From: Cryomorphaceae bacterium BACL11 MAG-121001-bin54
GTDB taxonomy: Bacteria; Bacteroidota; Bacteroidia; Flavobacteriales; BACL11
Reading direction: 5' to 3'
Length of the DNA stretch: 64,000 nt
NCBI GenBank assembly: GCA_905182255.1
Contig: CAJJAH010000001.1
Span: 62,001 to 126,000 of the forward strand
A program made the translations under genes and the position numbers. Below are positions 1-7,292 of the stretch, piece after piece (the first letter of the stretch is position 1; each line of letters starts with the position of its first letter). The notes below the pieces were generated by a model. That model was not told where the DNA came from. It saw only the letters and a list, made by a program, of their open reading frames with translations, and did not search any database.

Positions 1-764
1 GCATCAGTAAGATTAAATACTCCATTTACTGTCAAGTCTGACATCCAGTCTTCTATTGATATACCTAACTCATCATCACCATAATCTTCAGTTTCCAAAT
101 CTTCTCCCCAATCATCCCATACCTTTACACGAACAACAACTTCTCTTCCATTTATAAACATGTCGTCAAAATAAGACATTAAAGTAGAATTAAAATTATC
201 AAGATGTGCCAAAACAGCTTCTTGCATTAATTCTGGAGTTGATCCAGAAGAAGGCTCTCCATTCCCAGTAGCAGTAGCGACCTGTTTATCTGTATAAGCA
301 TCAAGTCCTTGTAAAGTAAACTGAATAGAAGATTTAGGACCTTTCTTGTTTACATTGTAAGTGATCTGCATCCAAATATCAGCTTTAGCAACTTTTTTTA
401 ATTCATCAGTAGGACTTGAGCTAACGCTTCCTCCAGTTTTAGATGACATACGCATATTATCATCAGCAGCTTGTTTCTCCAAAGTTTTTAATGCACTTTC
501 TAGGTTTTTTAAAGGAAAACCTCTTTCTCCCATCATTCCATTTATTTGAGCGATTACTTGAAGTAAAGTAGGATCAGATTGCACGGCTTTTTTATAATCA
601 GGGATACGTACTATTGTTCCTTGATTATTAAACTCTTGCATAAATCCATTTTGATTACACCAAACATCACTAGGCACAATCATGATTGTCGGTTTTTTTG
701 CTTTCTGCGCAAGCGCTGCAAAACTAAATAATGCTATAAATATAGCTAAAGTAATTTTTTTCAT
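1..764 (-). CDS. DUF6175-like secreted protein, 3' end beyond window
   Basis: The open frame reads leftward from an ATG at 764 through 254 codons to the window edge, so the C-terminus is missing. It begins with a signal peptide (MKKITLAIFIALFSFAALAQ), followed by KKPTIMIVPSDVWC. Later segments are ERGFPLKNLESALKTLE, KKVAKADIWMQITYNV and a C-terminal part rich in Trp and acidic residues (VKVWDDWGEDLE). From memory these match the Bacteroidota family DUF6175, whose function is unknown. The alternation of a 'the component is an X' strand and a repeated 'KADI' strand is reminiscent of the CsgG/TolB N-terminal fold, but that is inference. It is the last gene of a four-gene minus-strand run, 4 bases after the stop of the preceding gene, so co-transcription is very likely. 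The family assignment is moderately sure; the role is unknown. Confidence 0.8.
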   Translation of the reverse strand, partial: MKKITLAIFIALFSFAALAQKAKKPTIMIVPSDVWCNQNGFMQEFNNQGTIVRIPDYKKAVQSDPTLLQVIAQINGMMGERGFPLKNLESALKTLEKQAADDNMRMSSKTGGSVSSSPTDELKKVAKADIWMQITYNVNKKGPKSSIQFTLQGLDAYTDKQVATATGNGEPSSGSTPELMQEAVLAHLDNFNSTLMSYFDDMFINGREVVVRVKVWDDWGEDLETEDYGDDELGISIEDWMSDLTVNGVFNLTD

Positions 765-768
765 TGTT

Positions 769-1245
769 TTATTGTTTTAATATATTATCTGTGATTAATT
801 TTTGTCTAATTTCCTCAACTTTTACACGTACTTTAATGCCATAAGAGGTTTGTTTTCTTGATTTCTTCAATGATTTGGGAGATTTCTCAATAGAAATATA
901 ATCCTTGTAATCAGAATTAAAAAAAGAATACACGTAACTCTTGTATTTTGTAGAAGCATTAACTTCTATGATTAATGGGCGCATCTGACATCCTTTATTT
1001 ATACCTTTAAATAAAATATCGTTAAGTACATTACGTTTTGCCTGGTCAATTGCTTCAGATTTACTACTTCCCTTTCCCCATGCTTGTAAAATAAAACTAC
1101 CATCCAATTTATCCTCTAAACATTCTGTTTCAACACCATAGTAGCTTGCTGTTTTCTTTTGTTTATTGAAAACCTGTCCAAAAACAGGAACGGAAACTAA
1201 AGTTATGATAGCTAGAATTGTGATTTTATTTATAATTTTTTTCAT
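769..1245 (-). CDS. Small secreted LPP20-like protein (paralogue of the next gene upstream)
   Basis: This gene codes for 158 aa with a signal peptide ending near VPVFGQ. The mature part contains GKGSSKSEAIDQAKRNVL followed by NDILFKGI, the 'AI-x-x-AKRNA' helix and following strand typical of the LPP20/FlgT-like fold. The same blocks in the same order occur in the neighbouring 1257-1778 product (VAIEAAKRNAVHGIIFKGI), so the two are paralogues from a local duplication. No lipobox Cys is visible after the signal sequence, so it is probably periplasmic or outer-membrane associated rather than a lipoprotein. It lies 11 bases after that paralogue and 4 bases before the DUF6175-like gene. No catalytic motif is visible and the function is unknown. 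Confidence 0.85.
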   Translation of the reverse strand: MKKIINKITILAIITLVSVPVFGQVFNKQKKTASYYGVETECLEDKLDGSFILQAWGKGSSKSEAIDQAKRNVLNDILFKGINKGCQMRPLIIEVNASTKYKSYVYSFFNSDYKDYISIEKSPKSLKKSRKQTSYGIKVRVKVEEIRQKLITDNILKQ

Positions 1246-1256
1246 AATTTAAATAT

Positions 1257-1778
1257 TTAGAATCTTGATCCCAAGCCTTTAATAATACCAGCAGCCTCTA
1301 AATCTTTTCTTAATAAAGATACGTTAACCGATACGTTTACTCCAACTTTAAATTCCTTTTTACTAACTTTAGTTACATCTCCAGCTTCAATAGCTCCATC
1401 TGTAGATGCTACAACAAATTTAGAGTACTTACCTCCGTTTGCAAAGAAATCTTTAAAGAAATCAGCTTTTTCTTGTTCTAAATTTGCACTTCTAGCAAGA
1501 GCAGGTTTATTAACGCATCTTCCTCCAGAAATACCTTTAAAGATAATCCCATGAACAGCATTTCTTTTTGCTGCTTCAATCGCAACTTTAGGTTTTTTTG
1601 AATATGAAAATACTTTAATTGCATAAGTACCTTGCTTCCCTTCACCAATACACTCAATTTCATACCTAAAATTATGAGTGTCTTTTTTTGATTTTTTCTT
1701 ACTAAACATCTGAGCACTTGAAGAGAAAGATGCAATTAGTAATACTGCCACTAATATTGATTTTATTTTTGTTTTCAT
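1257..1778 (-). CDS. Small secreted LPP20-like protein of the DUF6175 cassette
   Basis: The product has 173 aa with signal peptide MKTKIKSILVAVLLIASF and cleavage after SSAQ. It then has a short Lys-rich stretch (MFSKKKSKKD), shared in position with the MFNKQKK-type stretch of the downstream paralogue (QVFNKQKK). The core YEIECIGEGKQGTYAIKV, VAIEAAKRNAVHGIIFKGI and a C-terminal VSVNVSLLRKDLEAAGII define the family. I recall very similar proteins next to DUF6175 in gut Bacteroides, which suggests an old conserved gene set rather than a lineage-specific one. The gene is 16 bases downstream of 1795-3126 in the same run. Function unknown; an envelope role is inferred from the signal peptide and neighbours only. 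Confidence 0.87.
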   Translation of the reverse strand: MKTKIKSILVAVLLIASFSSSAQMFSKKKSKKDTHNFRYEIECIGEGKQGTYAIKVFSYSKKPKVAIEAAKRNAVHGIIFKGISGGRCVNKPALARSANLEQEKADFFKDFFANGGKYSKFVVASTDGAIEAGDVTKVSKKEFKVGVNVSVNVSLLRKDLEAAGIIKGLGSRF

Positions 1779-1794
1779 AGTTTGTTTTTTTAAA

Positions 1795-3126
1795 TTATTT
1801 TTTTTGTCTGATTAATAAGCCTGCATAATACTTCTTTTTACAACCTTTGAAATGAGTAGCCTGAATTTTTATTTCACCTTCAATTACTGGAGGATCAGAT
1901 GCATAAAATTGATTATCCCAAATATTTTTTTTGTCAATTTTTATAGTACCAATTGACTTATACTCTGTTAGACCTTCTTTATTTACAAACTGTTCAAGAA
2001 CATCAAACTTCTCTTTACCTGTCAACCCTTCTTTCAATCCAATTTTAGCTGTACAAAGTTTTCCTTTATTCTCAACTTGTGCAAGAGGTGTTTTAGGTTT
2101 AAAAACATCATATTCTTTTTGTAATTTAGCAAATACTTTGTTACCTGTTCTAATAGTTGCTTCGCCAATTATTTGTTGAGTTGTTAGATTCTCTGCTTTA
2201 AGATTAAGAACCATAACCGTAGCTTTTTCCATACCTACAAATTCCATAGTAAATAGATCAGTATTATCAAATAAATCCTTCTTTAGTTTTTTATCATCTA
2301 TTGACATAGATTCATCAACCCAATAATCAGTGTAAAAAATATCTGATATTGAATCATTCCAAGTTAATTTATATAAGAATGAACGAGTTCCTACAGTATA
2401 TCCCTTTCTAGTTCTTTCGTAAAGAGCCGCAGCAGCAACTTCTGCAGCCGTTTTAACAGCTATTTGCATAACATTCTCTTCTTTCATTGATGCAATTGCA
2501 AGTTTAGATGCTTCATAAAGAATAGCTGCACCTGCCTCATTTTCAATAAAATTTGCTTTATTAACTATTAAAAAAGTATTACCAATTAATTCATAACCGG
2601 CATCCTCCATTTGTGTACTTACCGTATTTGATTGCATCTTAGCCTTACTTACATCTAAGGTAGTTGCATCATAACTTCCTCTTTCAGCGATTAGTTCTGT
2701 TGAAAAGGAACCGTCATCCTTTCTACTAAACCATTTTGCAACTAATTTTCCAGCTACTGCTTCGTCCTTTAAAAATTTTTCAATTTTTTTATCAACTCCT
2801 TTTAATCTTTTATCTTGTTTTTTTTCTTTCTTAGATTTTTCTTCAACTTCCTCCCCTTCTTCCACTTCAGGAATAGGAATACTTAAAATATCATGTGAAG
2901 CAATACCAATATCATGATTATCATATTTATCTGGAAAATCTGCGTTAAGAAAAGTATTTACAATAATTTCCTTGTAGCGAGGATCAAGATCGTTATCTTC
3001 CATGAGCATTACATGAAGAGAACTTCTTCTATACTTAACATCATCAGCACTTTGAGCTAAAATTGTTGTAGGTGCTAGAATCGCAACTAAAATTGAAATG
3101 TAAATTATTTTTTTTATGTATTTCAT
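1795..3126 (-). CDS. Secreted protein of unknown function, first gene of the DUF6175 cassette
   Basis: The product has 443 aa starting with a signal peptide (MKYIKKIIYISILVAILA, cleavage near ILAQS). Residues about 90-125 form a highly charged Lys/Glu segment. After this come a helix-rich central part (AIKTAAEVAAAALYERTRKG type Ala-rich helix near residue 230) and a beta-rich C-terminal part ending in ATHFKGCKKKYYAGLLIRQKK-like basic residues. I recognise no enzyme motif. As the first gene of the run, 140 bases after ruvX and preceded by a TAnnTTTG element, it probably leads the transcript that also makes the two LPP20-like proteins and the DUF6175-like protein. It may be the largest partner of an envelope complex, which is inference from gene order alone. 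Confidence 0.85.
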   Translation of the reverse strand: MKYIKKIIYISILVAILAPTTILAQSADDVKYRRSSLHVMLMEDNDLDPRYKEIIVNTFLNADFPDKYDNHDIGIASHDILSIPIPEVEEGEEVEEKSKKEKKQDKRLKGVDKKIEKFLKDEAVAGKLVAKWFSRKDDGSFSTELIAERGSYDATTLDVSKAKMQSNTVSTQMEDAGYELIGNTFLIVNKANFIENEAGAAILYEASKLAIASMKEENVMQIAVKTAAEVAAAALYERTRKGYTVGTRSFLYKLTWNDSISDIFYTDYWVDESMSIDDKKLKKDLFDNTDLFTMEFVGMEKATVMVLNLKAENLTTQQIIGEATIRTGNKVFAKLQKEYDVFKPKTPLAQVENKGKLCTAKIGLKEGLTGKEKFDVLEQFVNKEGLTEYKSIGTIKIDKKNIWDNQFYASDPPVIEGEIKIQATHFKGCKKKYYAGLLIRQKK

Positions 3127-3229
3127 TATGATGATTATTTTGTTAAATTTTATTTATTTGAATTGACGCCAAATTAAATCATTAAAACATTAACATTTGA
3201 TACATACCTGATACATTTAAGTGTTTTGT

Positions 3230-3237
3230 CAAATTTA
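3230..3237 (-). promoter_or_regulatory. Candidate -7 element of the DUF6175 cassette
   Basis: On the minus strand the bases read TAAATTTG, an exact match to the Bacteroidota -7 consensus TAnnTTTG. It lies in the 139-base gap between ruvX and the cassette, about 100 bases before the first start codon. No TTTG was seen at the usual -33 distance, so the call rests on one element and the context. Confidence 0.4.
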
Positions 3238-3265
3238 AATTAAATAAAATAAGTTTAATACTCTA

Positions 3266-3676
3266 TTATTTATAATCCAAATAATTCTGTAAAATAATAG
3301 TTGCACTTACCTCATCAACAAGTGCTTTATTTTTTCTTTCTTTCTTCTTAATTCCACTAAGTAAAATACTATGCTTAGCAATCTTAGAAGTAAAGCGTTC
3401 ATCAATTTGATGAACAGAAATTTCAGGATATTTTTTCTGTAAGCGCTTAACAAAACCATTTACATGCCCAGTACTATCAGTATTACTGCCATCTAAATTT
3501 TTAGGATCACCTACGACAAAACATTCAATGCTTTCTTTCTGCACCAAATCAGCGATAAAATCATCTAATAAATGAGTAAGTACAGTCGTTAAACCACCTG
3601 CAATAAGTTGCATTGCATCAGTAATAGCAATACCTGTTCGCTTAGTACCAAAATCAATACCAAGAGCTTTTCCCAT
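3266..3676 (-). CDS. ruvX: Pre-16S rRNA processing nuclease RuvX/YqgF
   Basis: The product has 136 aa, the normal size for YqgF/RuvX. It has the RNase H-like fold signature GIDFGTKRTGIAITD at the N-terminus, with Asp8 as the first acidic catalytic residue. It also has VVGDPKNLDGS in the middle and HQIDERFTSKIA with the second acidic position, then an ALVDEVSATIILQNYL helix at the end. The family trims the 5' end of 16S rRNA precursor and was earlier predicted to be a Holliday-junction resolvase. Its ATG shares one base with the stop codon of the upstream gingipain-like gene (TAATG), which implies translational coupling to a secreted protease, an unusual partner for this housekeeping enzyme. 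Confidence 0.95.
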   Translation of the reverse strand: MGKALGIDFGTKRTGIAITDAMQLIAGGLTTVLTHLLDDFIADLVQKESIECFVVGDPKNLDGSNTDSTGHVNGFVKRLQKKYPEISVHQIDERFTSKIAKHSILLSGIKKKERKNKALVDEVSATIILQNYLDYK

Positions 3677-6600
3677 TATTGCTTTATAATCTGATATATA
3701 ACTCCTTCTGGCATTACTTTAATGGTATAGGTACCTGGTGAGTATTTCTTAATATCAAAAGAAGAAATCCCATTTTGATCTTCCATTTTTTCAATTAACC
3801 TTCCTACATTATCATATATTTCAACTCCATGATTTGTAAGATCATTAAAAGTAAGACTGAAACTACCCATAGTTGGATTTGGAAATAATTCAAAATCAAT
3901 TTTACTTTCAATTACACTAGTTGGAGCAATGTACATAGGAGGGAAAACAATGTAGTCAATCCAGGCACAATCTTGTCCTTCAGAAACTCCACCATCCTTA
4001 TCATACTCCCATCCTAAATCATGATTTCCTACATTGATTGGGAAAGAAACAAAACTCCAAGCGTTATCAATACCTGACCACTCTCCTTGCTTATTACCAT
4101 CAATATAAAATTGCAAGAAATCATAATCTTGCTCTGATGAAACAAATTTGAAGAAAGATATGTCTCCAGAAGCAGTTACATCAATACTTATGTCAAGGTG
4201 TGAAACTTCGCCATCAGGAACATAACCAGATTTTGATGAATTAACACCTTCATATATATTTGCATTATCAATTACCCAAGGATATACAGGATCATTAACC
4301 CAAGCATAATTTGTGAAATCACCTGTTTCATAATCCTCATTAATAATTCCTACTATAGCATTGAATGTATAATTGTGGTTATATACACCATCAGTTATGC
4401 TGTAAGGAAACTCAACATAAGTGCCAACCGGAGTATTTGCATCAACAGTAATATTAAATACAGTAGCTTGTTGCTGATTTATAATCATAGAAGCTAAATT
4501 TACAGATGAAGTGTTAACTGTTATATAAGAAGATAAACTACCTAATACAGCTGACAAATTATCTACATCAGCATGACCTAAATTTGTTGCATCAATTACA
4601 AGATCTAAAGTTTCACCAGCATCTAATCTTCCGTTTCCATTTCCTAAAGCCGCGTCATTAATTGTAAAAGTAGTATGATCTAATACAGGAGCATTTAACA
4701 ATACGTTAATAGTTGAATTCCAAGTATTACTTAAATTATCGGTCATTTCAAGTGTAAATTCCACTAAATGCTGATCAGTTATATTATTTGCAACTTGGAA
4801 GGTAAAAGGAACAGGAATACTTAAAATCTGTGATGGGTTAATTATACTAACTAATGCTGAATTATTAATTATTGTAATTGCTGGATCATTAGATGATAAA
4901 GTAACATTAACCGAATTTGCGTTTACTGAACCTACATTCTGAACATCAATATCTATATTAATTAACTCACTGTAATCAACCAAGGAGTTGTTATTTCCCG
5001 CAACATCATCAATTGTATTTGTTGCATAAATTACATATGGACCATTTGGAGAAATAATTTGAATAGAACCTTGATATGGCTGTTTAAATTGCTTAGTAAC
5101 TACGATATCTGCAGTACCAACATTGGCTATTGCAGAAAAAGTTAAATTAACATTACCAGTAACATCAGCTAATTGTGCATCTAAAAGTATGCCATTCATT
5201 GATATAGCTACATAAGCATTCTCTTCTGTACTAACTGACAAAGTAGTTGTACCAATAGGTGTTGCAGAAGCATGAGAAACAGAAAGCATTGTAGGAATTC
5301 CAATATACGGCATTAAAGATGGGTCTCCCATCAGATGGTAAATTTCCCAATAATATTGCTCAGAACCCCCAGCTTGCGTAACAGCTAAATTTCCTGAATG
5401 AATCATTTGCCCTGCAGTAATAAACCAATCAGCTTGCTGCTCACCATTTTCATGCATTATGCAATCAAAAAGTGCTAATCCTGTACCAGCATATGTAGGA
5501 TTTGCAGATATACTTCCATTACCAACAGCCCACCAGAAATCTTCATTCCAATAAGTATTGTTAGAACCACCGATATAACCTACAGCTCCTTTATTGTTTG
5601 CTCTTAAAAGACCCTCACCAAAACAAACTGGAACATCAAACTTATTAGACTGACAGCAATTACCCACCATAAAGCCATATTGATCATTATTTTGTAATCC
5701 TGAAATATCAGAAGTTGAAAAACTAGGATCTGACCAACCAGAAGAACCACAATGAGCTGTATAATTTGCAAAACCAACACCAGCACTCACATCAGCAATA
5801 ATAGCTGCTGAAGCTGATGACATATCAGAAGTAATTGGTGTTCCAGATCCATAAAGATAGTTATAGACCGTTAATCCATGAGCTGTATTAAAATAATTAT
5901 CTGTTCCATAATTAATTTGTCCATTCCCATATGTAGGTGCCATAGAAGCATCTACTCCAGCAACCAAGACTACCTCATCTAAAAAAGAAGGGTCAGAGAA
6001 AAGATATTTTTCATGTGTCAATGTTTTATTAACTTGCACTTCCACTTCTTCAGCAATAGTTGCTGAAAATCTCCCATAATACATTTCAGGATAAAAATCT
6101 CCTCCTCCATCAAACTCACAATAATACATATCAGATAAGTGATTACCATTATCAAAAGAAGGTACTTGAGCCTCGTCACCTACAAATAAAACATAAGTTG
6201 GAGAAATTCCATCTGAGGGATTATCATACATGTCTTTTAAATAAGTATGAATAGAAGATGTTGTATTTCCAACCAAAGAATTATTTGTGTACGCCTCAAC
6301 TACATGAAAACCTTTTTTAGTTTTCCATTGTACTAATGGTTGTAATGCAGATTGAAAAGCAGGATCAGAGATAATTACATATTTGACAGGATAAGTAGTA
6401 ATTAAATCCTTTTCTTGCATTGGCATATAATTCAAGCAACTTTTATACAAATGTTCGAATTCAGGAGAATAAAATCTTTTTTTATTCGCAAGATGTTCTG
6501 AAATATCAGTATTTTTAAAAACTACTTTCACCTCCATTTTAGTAATTACCTTAAGTTCATTAGTAACAGGATTGTATTGAAAAGGAGCAATTGAAATTCT

Positions 6601-7110
6601 AGCCAATTGGTGCCCTCTCATTTTACCTAAATATTCAGTGGTGATTAGTTTCTTCGTATAAAAAACATTTTTAGCATAATACTCTTTATTAAAATAAAAA
6701 GGAACATCATCAGCATTCTCTGCTTTTGAGATAGATGGTTGTGATGGGAAGATTAAATTATCAATTCCATAGTCCGATAAAGAAATTATTTTTTCTTCTT
6801 TATTTATGATTTTAACGCTCACATCTGACCCTAATGGAACATTGATTAACTCTTCCAATACAGGTAATTCTGCATTCCCTTTTAATGCATTTTCACCATA
6901 TCCTGAAACGATTAATTTTACAAAATCTCCATCATTGGATTTTACATTCATCGTCTGAATATCTGAAAGATGATTTATAAAAGTGAATTCCGTTAGGGTT
7001 TTTTCTGTTATTGTAAGCTGATTACCAGTGTCAGTAAGTTTAATGTCAGTTGCTGAAACTGTTAAACTTAATACAAGACTGATTACTAAAAATAGATTTG
7101 CAAATTTCAT
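3676..7110 (-). CDS. Gingipain-like C25 cysteine protease with T9SS type A sorting domain
   Basis: The product has 1144 aa. I chose the ATG at 7110, which begins a clean signal peptide (MKFANLFLVISLVLSLTVSA), over an upstream in-frame ATG that would add seven residues. Residues about 45-225 look like the C25 propeptide. The catalytic domain follows (about 240-620), with NYTAHCGSSGW giving His453 and GNCCQSNKFD giving Cys486; the 33-residue spacing equals that between His444 and Cys477 of Porphyromonas Kgp. Beta-sandwich repeats, a jelly-roll-like region near 950-1050, and a type A sorting domain (FELFPNPTMGSFSLTF to the end) complete it. It should be exported by Sec, crossing the outer membrane via T9SS, and act outside the cell. 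It is coupled to ruvX downstream. Confidence 0.93.
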   Translation of the reverse strand: MKFANLFLVISLVLSLTVSATDIKLTDTGNQLTITEKTLTEFTFINHLSDIQTMNVKSNDGDFVKLIVSGYGENALKGNAELPVLEELINVPLGSDVSVKIINKEEKIISLSDYGIDNLIFPSQPSISKAENADDVPFYFNKEYYAKNVFYTKKLITTEYLGKMRGHQLARISIAPFQYNPVTNELKVITKMEVKVVFKNTDISEHLANKKRFYSPEFEHLYKSCLNYMPMQEKDLITTYPVKYVIISDPAFQSALQPLVQWKTKKGFHVVEAYTNNSLVGNTTSSIHTYLKDMYDNPSDGISPTYVLFVGDEAQVPSFDNGNHLSDMYYCEFDGGGDFYPEMYYGRFSATIAEEVEVQVNKTLTHEKYLFSDPSFLDEVVLVAGVDASMAPTYGNGQINYGTDNYFNTAHGLTVYNYLYGSGTPITSDMSSASAAIIADVSAGVGFANYTAHCGSSGWSDPSFSTSDISGLQNNDQYGFMVGNCCQSNKFDVPVCFGEGLLRANNKGAVGYIGGSNNTYWNEDFWWAVGNGSISANPTYAGTGLALFDCIMHENGEQQADWFITAGQMIHSGNLAVTQAGGSEQYYWEIYHLMGDPSLMPYIGIPTMLSVSHASATPIGTTTLSVSTEENAYVAISMNGILLDAQLADVTGNVNLTFSAIANVGTADIVVTKQFKQPYQGSIQIISPNGPYVIYATNTIDDVAGNNNSLVDYSELINIDIDVQNVGSVNANSVNVTLSSNDPAITIINNSALVSIINPSQILSIPVPFTFQVANNITDQHLVEFTLEMTDNLSNTWNSTINVLLNAPVLDHTTFTINDAALGNGNGRLDAGETLDLVIDATNLGHADVDNLSAVLGSLSSYITVNTSSVNLASMIINQQQATVFNITVDANTPVGTYVEFPYSITDGVYNHNYTFNAIVGIINEDYETGDFTNYAWVNDPVYPWVIDNANIYEGVNSSKSGYVPDGEVSHLDISIDVTASGDISFFKFVSSEQDYDFLQFYIDGNKQGEWSGIDNAWSFVSFPINVGNHDLGWEYDKDGGVSEGQDCAWIDYIVFPPMYIAPTSVIESKIDFELFPNPTMGSFSLTFNDLTNHGVEIYDNVGRLIEKMEDQNGISSFDIKKYSPGTYTIKVMPEGVIYQIIKQ

Positions 7111-7128
7111 AATTAATTTTATTTTACA

Positions 7129-7136
7129 CAAAAATA
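7129..7136 (-). promoter_or_regulatory. Candidate -7 element of the C25 protease gene
   Basis: The minus strand reads TATTTTTG, matching TAnnTTTG, with 18 bases to the ATG at 7110. The same octamer at nearly the same distance precedes the DUF4293 and ispE genes in this window. No clear -33 TTTG is present. Confidence 0.42.
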
Positions 7137-7292
7137 AGCTATTTTAGTTTTGACAGCTAATTTCTAAGCAATTAATCTTATGTCTTCAAAGTACACAAAA
7201 TTTCCTTGAGCTTTTAAATTATTGCTAATATAGATTCGGGTTAAAATTGGAGCTTTTTTATTTAAACCTAACTTGTTTTGAAAAGATACAAA

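Noticed and set aside
6060-6254. Small plus-strand frames opposite the C25 protease and similar ones opposite other large genes.
   Set aside because: All lie within well-supported genes, lack recognisable domains, and are expected by chance opposite AT-rich coding DNA.
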